In this document: piece by piece, positions 24,367-32,189 of the stretch | Layout: each line of letters opens with the position of its first letter | Numbering within the stretch: position 1 is the first letter of the stretch | Translations under genes and position numbers: made by a program | Notes under the pieces: generated by a model | Database searches by the model: none | Told to the model about the DNA's origin: nothing | What the model saw: the letters and a program-made list of their open reading frames with translations, nothing else | Origin: a virus | Reading direction: 5' to 3' (one strand) | Length of the DNA stretch: 64,000 bases | Virus record (IMG/VR): IMGVR_UViG_3300019360_000002 | Location: 19,536 to 83,535 of that record

Positions 24367-25091
24367 TTCGTGAACACCCCGTCGTATAGCCCACGCAGAC
24401 TCTCGTTCTCCTCCAAGATCTCACGCACCTCTTCCACGTCGTCCGAGAGCGGCTCGCTGGCGTCCTCGGGCGACACCTCGTCCGAGACCTGCGATGACTC
24501 CGACCGCACCTCGTTCGCCTCGTCGCGGTCCTCGCGCTCTTCATCCATGGCGCGCTCGGACTCCAGCTCGCCGGGGCTCACGTAGCGGATGCCATTCGAC
24601 ACGCCGCGCCTGCGGCCGTTCTTGCCGTTCCGATAGCCGCTCAGGCCCGTCTTTCCGCCGGCCACGCTCGGCGCAGTCATCACAGGCTGGCCGTCGATGA
24701 GGCCGACGAGACCAGGCAGGTAGGTCTGGAGGAGCGATTGAAAAAGCGCAATGGCGGAGCCGATGAGGATGGGCTCCTGGTACTTGCGAGCCTTCTCCCA
24801 CTTGTTGGCGGCGTACCAGAGGCCGATGAGGGTCGCCAGGCTGCCGAGGGGGCCGAAGTGCCGGGCGAACCGACCACCGGCAAGGCGCTGGCCGAGGAGC
24901 ACCCGGCCGAACTTGCCGCCCAGGCGGGTGACGGCGTAGCCGCCGATGCCGGGGCCGACCATCATCGCCATGCCCGTGGCCATGTCCATGGCCTGGGACG
25001 CCGGGTTCTTGCGATGCGCAACCGGCTGTCTGCGCGCGTTACGGAACGACGCCAGCTTGCTTCGCGAGGCCGCAGACTTTTTCTTGGACAT
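24363..25091 (-). CDS. Multi-pass membrane protein
   Basis: 242 residues starting at ATG 25091 (MSKKKSAAS), chosen over longer readings because GGGGAGAA lies just upstream and a promoter fits at 25151-25180. Basic first 30 residues, then hydrophobic segments near 36-55, 77-95 and 103-130, and a long acidic C-terminal tail. Terminal gene of the leftward unit. A perfect palindrome with ATG loop (25009-25021) lies in its 5' part. Function unknown; could be a virion or host-membrane protein. Confidence 0.6.
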   Translation of the reverse strand: MSKKKSAASRSKLASFRNARRQPVAHRKNPASQAMDMATGMAMMVGPGIGGYAVTRLGGKFGRVLLGQRLAGGRFARHFGPLGSLATLIGLWYAANKWEKARKYQEPILIGSAIALFQSLLQTYLPGLVGLIDGQPVMTAPSVAGGKTGLSGYRNGKNGRRRGVSNGIRYVSPGELESERAMDEEREDRDEANEVRSESSQVSDEVSPEDASEPLSDDVEEVREILEENESLRGLYDGVFTN

Positions 25092-25150
25092 AAGCGGTTC
25101 TCCCCATCGTGGCCCCAGCGCCCGGAGAGACGCACGGGGGATACGGGCTG

Positions 25151-25180
25151 AGTCTACGCGGGGTTGGGGTCGGAGGTCAA
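25151..25180 (-). promoter_or_regulatory. Putative leftward promoter TTGACC-N18-TAGACT
   Basis: On the minus strand TTGACC (25180-25175) and TAGACT (25156-25151) are 18 bases apart, upstream of the membrane protein gene. A hairpin ACCGCC-GGCGGT type repeat (25180-25193) sits just before it and may end the preceding transcript. Confidence 0.45.
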
Positions 25181-25198
25181 CCGCCTTGGCGGTGTCCA

Positions 25199-25387
25199 TT
25201 ACTTGCGACTGGCAAGGCTCTTGGCAAACAGGTCTTGGCACACAACACAGGCGGCCAAGACATCCCCAAAATTAGCGTGGGAGCAGTGATCGCAGAGCCA
25301 CTTGGAGATGATCTTGTAGCCGTCGCCGTAGATGTGATGCTCGGTGGCTTGGCGATCAAAACATCGCTGGCACCTGCGATAGCCCAT
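25199..25387 (-). CDS. Small zinc-finger protein
   Basis: 62 residues. CQRC (6-9), CDHC (32-35) and CVVC (47-50) with nearby histidines suggest one or two zinc sites. A one-mismatch palindrome (25203-25215) overlaps its last codons. Unknown function, possibly a small HNH-like or regulatory zinc protein. Confidence 0.5.
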   Translation of the reverse strand: MGYRRCQRCFDRQATEHHIYGDGYKIISKWLCDHCSHANFGDVLAACVVCQDLFAKSLASRK

Positions 25388-25398
25388 CCGTGCGGGTG

Positions 25399-26146
25399 CT
25401 AGTTCTCCAGGTGGCGGAGGTAGCTCTCGTAGCCGGGGACCTGGAGAAGCACGTGCAGGGCCAGCATCTCCTCAGCCGCCGGCACGGTGTAGTCGTGCAC
25501 GCAGAGCGGGATGCCCTCGTCGAGGTCGAAGAGGCTCCGGTGGTACTCGGCGAGCGAGTCCTTGGCGTGGCGGCTGGTCACAGCGGTGGCCGGTCGACGC
25601 GCCCTGGGTCACGAAGCGGTTGTGCCGGCGGAAGTCCTCCATCTGCTCGGGGCTCAGGAACGCCTCCAGGACGCCGCGCGCCTTGATCTCCGCCTTCACG
25701 AAGTCGGGCGCGGGGCAACCGCGCGTGGGAGCGGCGACGGCCGTGGCGCCGGTTATCGCCTTGGCGGGGGCGTCCTTGATGCCATCCGGCTCCGGCGGCT
25801 CCTTGGCCTCGCGGACCTCCTCCATCGACCCGTCGGTGAAGCGGACGGCGGTCACGACGGTGCGGCCAGGCTTGAGCAGCTTCACCAGGCTCTTCTGGAG
25901 CTTGATGAGTGGCACGCTCAGGACGTGCTCGCCAGCCTCCATCACGAACGCCTTCTCGCCCTTGGTGCGCGCCGCGTCGAACCAGCCCTTCTTCAAGGCC
26001 ATCTCCGACAGCTTGGCCAGGGCAATCTTCTCGCTCGCGGACAGCTTCTCGGCGATGAGCACGGTCTTGTCGTCGTCGTGCTTGTGCGGCTCCAGCCGGA
26101 TGTCGCCGTAGAACGAGGGCACGTACAGAACAGGAATTCTCAGCAT
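25399..26146 (-). pseudogene. Hypothetical protein split by a frameshift
   Basis: Translation from ATG 26146 (GGAGG upstream) runs to TGHRC near 25582, then leaves the coding frame. The continuation VTSRHAKDSLAEYHRSLFDL to YESYLRHLEN lies in another frame, ending at 25399. Joining them gives about 250 residues with a charged N-terminal part, a variable linker and a conserved-looking end. Loss of two bases or gain of one at about 25577-25585 explains it. Both sides look like good coding, so a sequencing indel or very recent mutation is likely. Function unknown. Confidence 0.6.
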
Positions 26147-26148
26147 GG

Positions 26149-26820
26149 TCATCCTCCGCTTCCGATAGTAGCAGGTTCCGTTAAAAGCGGCGGCGAATCC
26201 GGCGCCTTCTCTTCCGATGGCGGGTCGAGGTAGTCGTCGACAGACACGCGCGGGACGAAGACGCTCGTCTGGCCCACGGGCGCGGTGATCGCCTGGGCGG
26301 CCAGCTCCTTGATGCGCGGCGTGAGCTTCTCGGACTCCTCGACGAGGCCCGCGTGCTTGAGCTGGCGGCGCATGTGTATCAGCTCGTCGAGCTGGGCGGC
26401 GACGCTCGGCGGCGGAGGCGTCTTCTCCGTGGTCTTCTGAAGCATCATCATCGACTCACGAAGGATCTGCGCCATGTCGCCCATGCCGCCTTGGAGAACG
26501 CCACCGAGGTTGACGGGTTGGCCGATGTCATCCTCGTCGAGCGCCATCTCCTCGTTGTTGGGGTAGCCGTTCATGTAGGCGCCGCCGATGAGCGGCCTGA
26601 AACCATCGCCGTCGGGCTCGGGCTTGGCGAAGTCCCCCACCCGAGTCGCATACCGCTGCCGGATGGACTTGGTGATGCGCGCGAGCGACTCGATGCGCCC
26701 GTAGCGGGCCACGTCCGACGACGCCAGCTCCACGGCCATGAGCTTGTCGAGGGCGGTGACGACCTCTTGACCGGCGTCGGTGACTTCCTTGGTGATCATC
26801 TGTCCGGGTCTCGGCCTCAT
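26149..26820 (-). CDS. Hypothetical protein
   Basis: 223 residues, ATG 26820 preceded by GAAAGG and by a perfect 13-bp palindrome. Helical first 60 residues, Met-rich centre (ESMMMLQK), a coiled region near 140-170, and a Pro/Glu-rich tail. Could be a structural or scaffold-type protein; no family recognised. Confidence 0.5.
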   Translation of the reverse strand: MRPRPGQMITKEVTDAGQEVVTALDKLMAVELASSDVARYGRIESLARITKSIRQRYATRVGDFAKPEPDGDGFRPLIGGAYMNGYPNNEEMALDEDDIGQPVNLGGVLQGGMGDMAQILRESMMMLQKTTEKTPPPPSVAAQLDELIHMRRQLKHAGLVEESEKLTPRIKELAAQAITAPVGQTSVFVPRVSVDDYLDPPSEEKAPDSPPLLTEPATIGSGG

Positions 26821-27464
26821 GGCTTACCTTTCAGCTTGCGAACCGCAAGCGGTGTCGAATCGAGGATGGTGAGCGTGCCGACGCTACGCGGCTCGTCCGT
26901 CCGCCACACCATCCAAGCATACGCGCAGTTGTCGGTCCTGCCGTTTACGAACTGCGGCCGGTTGGGCAGGACGAAGATGTCGGGGGTGTGCGCCTTGACC
27001 CACTCCACGCGCTCATCGCTCTCCAGAAACCCGACGCGCAGGAGCATGATGACGAACCTCGCCATCTGAAAGCTCCGCTCGATCACCTCCATCGCGATGC
27101 TGTACGGCGGGTTCGAGATGATCACGTCCCACCTGTCACGAGACATGCCGGGGTCGAAGGCGCCGCTAGTCACCTCCAGGAAGTCACCAATCACGATCTC
27201 TGACGGGTCTACGACCTCGGTGAGCGCGGGCAGGGCAAGCACGCGTAGCTCGATGGCCGACCACTCGGGCGCGTCGCAGTCGTTGTCGAGGCACGTGTCG
27301 TTGATGGTCTGGATGATGGCGCCGTCGCCAGCGCACGGCTCTAGCCACTTGCCGCCGAGGGGGATGTCGGCGGGAAGCTTTTCGAGAAAACGCACCACGG
27401 GCCAGGACGGCGTGGGGTAGTTGTCGTCCTTCTCGCGCTCTCCGCCTCGGTTAGTGGCGCTCAC
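26817..27464 (-). CDS. DNA adenine methyltransferase-like protein
   Basis: 215 residues from GTG 27464, which overlaps the upstream stop. NYPTPSW at the start, WLEPCAGDGAII (motif I, S-adenosylmethionine binding) and IISNPPYS (NPPY catalytic motif IV) identify an N6-adenine type class I methyltransferase without a target-recognition domain of usual size. Substrate sequence cannot be read from here. Likely protects phage DNA from restriction or marks it. Ends over the palindrome at 26836. Confidence 0.8.
   Translation of the reverse strand: MSATNRGGEREKDDNYPTPSWPVVRFLEKLPADIPLGGKWLEPCAGDGAIIQTINDTCLDNDCDAPEWSAIELRVLALPALTEVVDPSEIVIGDFLEVTSGAFDPGMSRDRWDVIISNPPYSIAMEVIERSFQMARFVIMLLRVGFLESDERVEWVKAHTPDIFVLPNRPQFVNGRTDNCAYAWMVWRTDEPRSVGTLTILDSTPLAVRKLKGKP
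26836..26848. repeat. 13-bp palindrome at a gene junction
   Basis: TTGCG-AAC-CGCAA within the last codons of the methyltransferase gene and about 15 bases before the ATG of the next leftward gene, just upstream of its GAAAGG ribosome binding site. Confidence 0.85.
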
Positions 27465-27694
27465 GCGGATCTCCAATTGGAGATGTCCTTCATGGCGAAC
27501 GTACACGTTGTCTTCTCGTCAACGTCGAAGGCTAGAAGCAACCACTGCTCTTCGGAATAATGCACAGACGTGCCGAAGCCGAGTGTCCCTGGAACCACGT
27601 GCCGCTCGGACACCTCTCCCTTCCAGTTCTTGTACGTGAATCGGACGTGTGTTCCTTCCACCTTCGTCAGGTCCCCTCCAACCAAACGCGGCAT
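27461..27694 (-). CDS. Small hypothetical protein
   Basis: 77 residues; TGA overlaps the methyltransferase GTG. Beta-rich with aromatic residues (VRFTYKNWKG, YSEEQWLLLAF). ATG lies two bases from the thyX stop, so it is coupled. Unknown function. Confidence 0.5.
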   Translation of the reverse strand: MPRLVGGDLTKVEGTHVRFTYKNWKGEVSERHVVPGTLGFGTSVHYSEEQWLLLAFDVDEKTTCTFAMKDISNWRSA

Positions 27695-27696
27695 GT

Positions 27697-28605
27697 TTAC
27701 CCCTTGGCCAGGAGCTTCTTGATCTTGGCCACGAACTCCTCCCCCTCGCGCTTGGTCGGCCAGTCGACCATGAACGGGGTCACAGACGGATCGCCGATCA
27801 GCACGCGCAGCGCCTCCAGCTCGACGGCCGAGAACGTCATGGCGTTGAGCTTGAAGTCCTCGAACGCTTCCCAGGCGAGGGGACAGCGCGCCTTGACGAA
27901 TGAAGCCATCGCCTCGGCGAACACGCGAATCTCGTACTGCGCGTGCTTGTCGAGGCGCAGCCCGAGGAAGTGGAGCAGGTTGTGGAGGTCGATCTTCCAG
28001 TACCAGCGGGTATACGCCGAGAGCGGCAGGTTGATGCGCGCCAGCTCACGCGCGAGGCCGCCGCCCTGGGAGAGTTCGTAGGTGTCGTTCGGGTGCAGGG
28101 CACGCTCGGTCTCCTGCTCATCCGGCTGCGTCTTCGGGACCTGTTGGCCGAGGTATTCGTGGTAGTGAAGGAACGCCGTCTTGGCATCATCGAGCATGGC
28201 CTCGGCGATCTTAATCGCGATCGCTTGCGGGATTGGCTCGGCGCTCCCTTGCTTGTTGGTCTTCGATTGGAAGCCCATCTCCTTCGGCAACGGCGTGTAG
28301 AAGATGTCCGGCAACATCGAGTACCGAGCACTCACCTCGTTCACGCTCGCGGTGCGGTGCCTGATCCACTGCCGAGCCACGAAGATTGGCATCTGGCAGT
28401 GGAACTTGAACTCACACATTTCGAACGGGGTTGTGTGCCGGTTCCGGTAGAGGTACCGGATGAGCGCCCGATCCTTGGCCTCGTCCGGCTCTTGCTTGTC
28501 CCGCTGGTAGCTCACGCGCGCCGCCTGGAGGATGGCCTGGTCGTCGCCCATCACATCGACGAGTTCGACAAAGCCGTGGTCCAGACACTTGATCGGGTCG
28601 CTCAT
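27697..28605 (-). CDS. thyX: Flavin-dependent thymidylate synthase
   Basis: 302 residues. The signature RHRTASVNEVSARY (about residues 82-95) is the ThyX motif that binds FAD and dUMP; SAYTRWYWKIDLHNLLHFLGLR supplies the conserved H-N-LxxFLxLR segment. Makes dTMP from dUMP using methylene-tetrahydrofolate and NADPH. It works with dcd (12 kb) and dTMP kinase (30 kb). Somewhat longer than bacterial ThyX, as is common in phages. Confidence 0.92.
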   Translation of the reverse strand: MSDPIKCLDHGFVELVDVMGDDQAILQAARVSYQRDKQEPDEAKDRALIRYLYRNRHTTPFEMCEFKFHCQMPIFVARQWIRHRTASVNEVSARYSMLPDIFYTPLPKEMGFQSKTNKQGSAEPIPQAIAIKIAEAMLDDAKTAFLHYHEYLGQQVPKTQPDEQETERALHPNDTYELSQGGGLARELARINLPLSAYTRWYWKIDLHNLLHFLGLRLDKHAQYEIRVFAEAMASFVKARCPLAWEAFEDFKLNAMTFSAVELEALRVLIGDPSVTPFMVDWPTKREGEEFVAKIKKLLAKG

Positions 28606-28645
28606 CGAAGCGCCTTACTGATTTCGTAGCCTGAGTCGTCACTCA

Positions 28646-28951
28646 TCAGTCGTCCTCCCTTACGAGTTTGCCTCTGGGCCGGCGTATACCACTCAGCTCT
28701 TCGAGGCCCTGCGCTACTTTCTCGACATCTTCCGGGGTCGGCGCGGCGCGCAAATTAACGAGTAACTGACGAACCTCGTAGCCCTCGCGGGGCGTCATTC
28801 GTTTGCCATCAAGCAACAGCATCTCAATCCAGAGCTTTGCGTCTTCCTCGTAGGGAAAGATGGCGACGGGGGCGTACGTCGGCGGGTCACCGCAGCCAAC
28901 GACGAACACGGCGAAGTAGAGACTAGCCGGACTCTTGATCGGGTCGCTCAT
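28646..28951 (-). CDS. Hypothetical protein
   Basis: 101 residues; ATG 28951 preceded by GGGAGGACGA and the palindrome at 28964. It opens MSDPIK exactly like ThyX, and 17 bases around the two starts are identical, suggesting a duplicated start region. Remaining sequence is unrelated to ThyX. Function unknown. Confidence 0.55.
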   Translation of the reverse strand: MSDPIKSPASLYFAVFVVGCGDPPTYAPVAIFPYEEDAKLWIEMLLLDGKRMTPREGYEVRQLLVNLRAAPTPEDVEKVAQGLEELSGIRRPRGKLVREDD

Positions 28952-28963
28952 TTTCGTCCTCCC

Positions 28964-28976
28964 TTGCGAGTCGCAA
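28964..28976. repeat. 13-bp palindrome upstream of RBS
   Basis: TTGCG-AGT-CGCAA between the Nudix stop (28992) and the GGGAGGACGA ribosome binding site of the 28951 gene on the minus strand. Confidence 0.85.
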
Positions 28977-28991
28977 GTTGTTATTTCGGTG

Positions 28992-29480
28992 TTACCCCGG
29001 GGCGCGCTCGATACGCTCGTCTTCTTCGAGACCCCTAACCACGCCCGACAGGATGAGCGGATCGAAGAGCGGCTCGGGCAACTTGTCGACATCGAACCAG
29101 CGCCACTCCTTGCACTTGTCCGGCTCCATCACCCTCGGTGTGCCGACCCACTCGTCGATGACGAAGAACAGCGTGAGCGACTGCACGCCGCTCTTGAAGA
29201 TGGTGTTGGTGTACGGGATGCGGTACTGCCGAACGGAGTAGACGCCCCGGACCACACCAACCACGAGATCGGTCTCCTCAGCGATCTCGCGCACGACGGC
29301 CTCCTCGGGCGTCTCGCCGTGCTCCATCCAACCACCGGGCAGACTCCAGGTTCCAGGACCGTGCTTGCCGCAGCGCTGACCCATGAGGATCTGGGTCAGA
29401 TCGCGGACACGTCGCGTGATGATGCCGGCGGTGCCGACATGCACGCGAACGCACGGCAGCGGCGAGTGCTCGATGCCCAC
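28992..29480 (-). CDS. Nudix hydrolase
   Basis: 162 residues, GTG start sharing TAGTG with the upstream stop. A full Nudix box is visible: GGWMEHGETPEEAVVREIAEETDL (G-x5-E-x7-REUxEE) at about 50-72. Members cleave nucleoside diphosphate linkages; in a dNTP-metabolism cluster a pool-sanitising or nucleotide-trimming role is likely. Substrate not predictable. Confidence 0.88.
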   Translation of the reverse strand: MGIEHSPLPCVRVHVGTAGIITRRVRDLTQILMGQRCGKHGPGTWSLPGGWMEHGETPEEAVVREIAEETDLVVGVVRGVYSVRQYRIPYTNTIFKSGVQSLTLFFVIDEWVGTPRVMEPDKCKEWRWFDVDKLPEPLFDPLILSGVVRGLEEDERIERAPG

Positions 29481-29962
29481 TACCCGTCCGCCCGCACGCT
29501 GTGGAACTCGACCACCTCATCGAGCGTGGTGCAGACCTGGGTCACGGCGTTGTCGTCCTCGGGGCCGTCGCCGTCGTTCTCGGTCAGGTACATCAGCTCG
29601 GCCGTGATCGGCTCGCCGGGCGGCAGGTAGATGGACACCGGCTTGCCCTTGCCGATCGCCCAGCCGGCCTCGATGTGCGCGGATCGGCCAGAAGGCAGGA
29701 TCAGGCAGAACTCGTCGGCCCACTTCATGGCACCGAAGTCGGAGTTGAAACCGGCCTGCGCGAGCGGATGCTGGAGGGCCTTCTTGTACTGCTCGGCCGT
29801 CCAGCTCTGCCAGTTCGGGTCGATCTCCGACCACGCGAACCCCTTGAGGCCGTGCGGCGGGTTTCGGAAATCGTATACCTCCAAGCCTGCCTTGCGCAGT
29901 GCCTCGACGACGCCGGGGTAGTAGGTGTTCTTCCACGACGACGCCACGTAGATCTTGCTCAT
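29480..29962 (-). CDS. Nucleoside 2-deoxyribosyltransferase-like protein
   Basis: 160 residues from ATG 29962 (MSKIYVASSW). Rossmann-like start IYVASSWKN, then DFGAMKWADEFCLILPSGRSAHIEAGWAIGKGKPVSIYL, which matches the catalytic Asp/Glu region of the deoxyribosyltransferase family (HIEAG with the nucleophilic Glu). Such enzymes swap bases on deoxynucleosides or hydrolyse dNMPs. AAGAAAGGA upstream is inside the dTMP kinase frame, separated by a run of eight C. Confidence 0.7.
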   Translation of the reverse strand: MSKIYVASSWKNTYYPGVVEALRKAGLEVYDFRNPPHGLKGFAWSEIDPNWQSWTAEQYKKALQHPLAQAGFNSDFGAMKWADEFCLILPSGRSAHIEAGWAIGKGKPVSIYLPPGEPITAELMYLTENDGDGPEDDNAVTQVCTTLDEVVEFHSVRADG

Positions 29963-30602
29963 GAGATGGGGGGGGTCCTTTCTTCTTGTGAATCGCAAGC
30001 ACCTTCTCGGCCATGTGCTTGACGTTTCTCTCGATGGACATTTCGCCATCGATGAGTTCGAGGAAGGGCGATCGCTTCGCCATGCCTCGGTAGCGGGCGC
30101 GCTTGTCGGCGAGGTTCTTCTCGTAGATCTCGTTCTTCGCCTCGCCGTTCTTGCCCGAACGCGCGGCGATGCGCGCCTCGGCGACGTGAATGCCTACGTC
30201 GACGATGAAGCCGATGTCGGGGCGGATGAACTGGTCGAGCTGGATGATCTCGGCCACCGCCTGCTCGTTACGGCTCTCGTCGACGTTGTAGGCGAACGCG
30301 GTGATGGGCGTGTACCGGTCGCAGATCACGATTTGCCCCTTGTCGAGGGCGACACGAAGATCGATCTGCGAGTCGAGCGCGTCGGCGACAAAGAGGTAGA
30401 GCATCGACTCCAGCCGACACAGCTTCGGATCGGTGAACACTTGGCGGATGAGCTGGCCGGGCGCGGTGGTCTTGGTCGGGAAGCGAAAGAGAAAGGGCGA
30501 GTTGACGGCCGTGGCGAGCTTCTCCGCCAAGGTCGACTTGCCACCGCCGTCGATACCGTCGAGAATCACGAGCGTACCGGGGTCGGAGATCACGTTGATC
30601 AT
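29517..30602 (-). CDS. tmk: dTMP kinase, frame reads through at a C8 run
   Basis: P-loop LDGIDGGGKSTLAEKL (about 14-29), DRY motif in VICDRYTPI (~96) and an Arg-rich lid near 150-170 identify thymidylate kinase, dTMP to dTDP. The enzyme part ends near residue 210 at a run of eight C on the minus strand (about 29968-29975). As written the frame continues out of phase over the next gene to 29517, adding 150 unlikely residues. One extra C would give a stop overlapping the next ATG (ATGA); one fewer would fuse the two proteins. Confidence 0.82.
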   Translation of the reverse strand: MINVISDPGTLVILDGIDGGGKSTLAEKLATAVNSPFLFRFPTKTTAPGQLIRQVFTDPKLCRLESMLYLFVADALDSQIDLRVALDKGQIVICDRYTPITAFAYNVDESRNEQAVAEIIQLDQFIRPDIGFIVDVGIHVAEARIAARSGKNGEAKNEIYEKNLADKRARYRGMAKRSPFLELIDGEMSIERNVKHMAEKVLAIHKKKGPPPSHEQDLRGVVVEEHLLPRRRRGTAQGRLGGIRFPKPAARPQGVRVVGDRPELAELDGRAVQEGPPASARAGRFQLRLRCHEVGRRVLPDPAFWPIRAHRGRLGDRQGQAGVHLPAARRADHGRADVPDRERRRRPRGRQRRDPGLHHAR

Positions 30603-30952
30603 CGCCTCTTCCTTCCGTTGTCGGGCTTGAGCGCTCTAATCTCGAACTTGGATAGCCGCCCGGTGGGTGGTCTCGGGCCAACGAACACCGAGCCTTTGCC
30701 GTCGCAGCCCGTGCACTTTGTCCCGCGACTGTACCCGCGTCCAGCACAACCGTGGCACTTGTGCCAGCCCCGCTTCTTCGCCTTGGGCGGGTCGACTGGC
30801 CTTGCCACCACCCGGCCAGGGTCTACCTTGGGCTTACGCCCACGCCGCTTCTCTGCGATCTCGTGGACGAGATGCACGCCCGCGATGTCGCAGCGATCGT
30901 CTCGACAGATGGCAGCTAGGTCGCTCAAGGAGTCGGGCTTCTTCGTGGTCAC
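30599..30952 (-). CDS. DnaJ-type zinc-knuckle protein
   Basis: 117 residues, GTG start in GTGA overlap. CHGCAGRGYSRGTKCTGCDGKG carries two CxxCxGxG repeats, the unit of the DnaJ cysteine-rich domain, here without a J domain. Basic ends. Possibly a chaperone-like or nucleic-acid-binding protein. Its stop overlaps the dTMP kinase start. Confidence 0.6.
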   Translation of the reverse strand: MTTKKPDSLSDLAAICRDDRCDIAGVHLVHEIAEKRRGRKPKVDPGRVVARPVDPPKAKKRGWHKCHGCAGRGYSRGTKCTGCDGKGSVFVGPRPPTGRLSKFEIRALKPDNGRKRR

Positions 30953-31533
30953 TGTTCGTCGTCAGTGAGTTCGAGCTTCATGACGAAACGGCGAAGGAGG
31001 TACCGACAGACGTAGTCGACCGGCGACTTGGCCATCCGAATGCCGGGCGTGTTGGTCCGCCCCGACGGCTCGAAGCTCGTACCGATGAGGCGCCTGCACA
31101 GGTCTTCGAGCGGGTGGCCGAGCTGGAGCAGGATTGAAGAGGCGATGGCCCACTGGTCGGCGAAGCCCGAGGCGACCGAGCCTTGTTTTGCGAGGCGCAA
31201 GAAGAACTCGCCCACTTCGCCGTTTGGATAGAAGCTCACCGTCACGTAGCCGTCCTCGTCGCCTTCAGCCGAGTGGATGGTGAACTTGTGGGTGAGTGAC
31301 TGGCGTTCGGCCGGTAGTTTGACGCGGCGCGGCAAAGAGGTTGCGGCCGACAGGTCGGCGAGCTTGACCCCCAGCTCGTCCCTGGCGGCCACAGCCGCCT
31401 TCAGATGGGCCTGGGAGCGCGCCAGGTCGCTCGTGAGCTGCCCGACCTGGGTGGTTGCTTGTTCCAGCTCGGCCCGGGTTTCGGCGAGCTGGGCTCGGCA
31501 GGTGTCTAGGTGAGTGGTCGTGAACTTGGGCAC
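30949..31533 (-). CDS. TSCPD-domain protein with N-terminal coiled coil
   Basis: 194 residues from GTG 31533. Residues 10-65 are a coiled coil. Residues 80-190 (YVTVSFYPNGEVGEFFLRL, ADQWAIASSILLQLGHPLEDLCRRLIGTSFEP) match the TSCPD domain found at the end of some ribonucleotide reductases and as a free-standing phage protein. Role of the free form is unclear. Predicted leaderless from the promoter at 31540-31568, and it opens the leftward metabolic operon. Confidence 0.65.
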   Translation of the reverse strand: MPKFTTTHLDTCRAQLAETRAELEQATTQVGQLTSDLARSQAHLKAAVAARDELGVKLADLSAATSLPRRVKLPAERQSLTHKFTIHSAEGDEDGYVTVSFYPNGEVGEFFLRLAKQGSVASGFADQWAIASSILLQLGHPLEDLCRRLIGTSFEPSGRTNTPGIRMAKSPVDYVCRYLLRRFVMKLELTDDEQ

Positions 31534-31539
31534 GGCGAA

Positions 31540-31581
31540 ACAGTGCCAAATGCGGGTGGGGCGGTCAACAAATATTTGTTG
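31540..31581 (-). promoter_or_regulatory. Leftward promoter with CAACAAATATTTGTTG operator
   Basis: Minus-strand TTGACC (31568-31563), 17-base spacer, CACTGT (31545-31540), then six bases to GTG 31533, so a leaderless transcript is predicted. A perfect 16-bp palindrome CAACAAATATTTGTTG (31566-31581) overlaps the -35. This is the most symmetric version of the ACAAA/TTTGT operator in the window. Confidence 0.6.
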
Positions 31582-31638
31582 TAAAAGGATTTATTTTTTA
31601 GAGAGGTCGCAACCCTACACACGACAGAGGCAACGCTA

Positions 31639-31814
31639 CACCAATTGTAATGGCGCCTAGAGTTTTGACCGTTTTTTGATGAAAACATTTGAATTTCTCA
31701 AGTGGTCATACCACTAATTGATCAGGCGCCAAATGCGTCCGATCAATTAGTGGTCAGACCACTAACTTAAATAGCGACAAAAGTCGGTTTCTCTAGCCGA
31801 CATTACAATTGGTG
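31639..31814. other. Nested inverted repeats, candidate replication origin
   Basis: Outer arms 31639-31662 and 31791-31814 are 24 bases long with two mismatches (core CACCAATTGTAATG / CATTACAATTGGTG). Inner arms 31701-31723 and 31741-31763 are 23 bases with two mismatches around a 17-base centre; each inner arm is itself palindromic (AGTGGT-N3-ACCACT). The surrounding 31534-32189 has no credible gene, is AT-rich, and separates leftward from rightward transcription next to the primase-helicase. AATTGATC recurs at 31951. Confidence 0.6.
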
Positions 31815-32094
31815 CCGGGTTGTCTGGTTTTTGCGCGGGGTTGACGCCCGCCGTTTTGCCCAGGTGTTTCGCCTGTTTAAGTCCGTGCGTAGGGTTTTGG
31901 GGTGTTTTTAACTATATGCGAGAAATATGCGTTAATTGGAAAACGACGGAAATTGATCGGCTACCCGAAATTAGCGTTTTTTGGGGGTATTTCATTTCTC
32001 GCGCGCCTTGAATTAAAGTGAAATATTTGTATGAGTTTAGAAGGCCCCTTAACCCTGCACAGCGATTACCTTACCTGGCAAAAAATCGAATTTC

Positions 32095-32124
32095 TTGACC
32101 TCTGACTACAGCATGGCGTAGATC
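32095..32124 (+). promoter_or_regulatory. Putative promoter for replication genes
   Basis: TTGACC (32095-32100), 18-base spacer and TAGATC (32119-32124) lead to ATG 32190 of the primase-helicase gene, with a leader of about 60 bases and GGGAG before the ATG. Moderate match only. Confidence 0.4.
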
Positions 32125-32189
32125 ATCAGCCCTCGGGTAGTTTGACCATCAGACGACCTCTGGCGTGGGGGTCGCGAAAGGGAGCGGGG

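Noticed and set aside
32142-32189. TTG 32142 as start of the primase-helicase
   Set aside because: No ribosome binding site; ATG 32190 has GGGAG upstream and gives a normal N-terminus.
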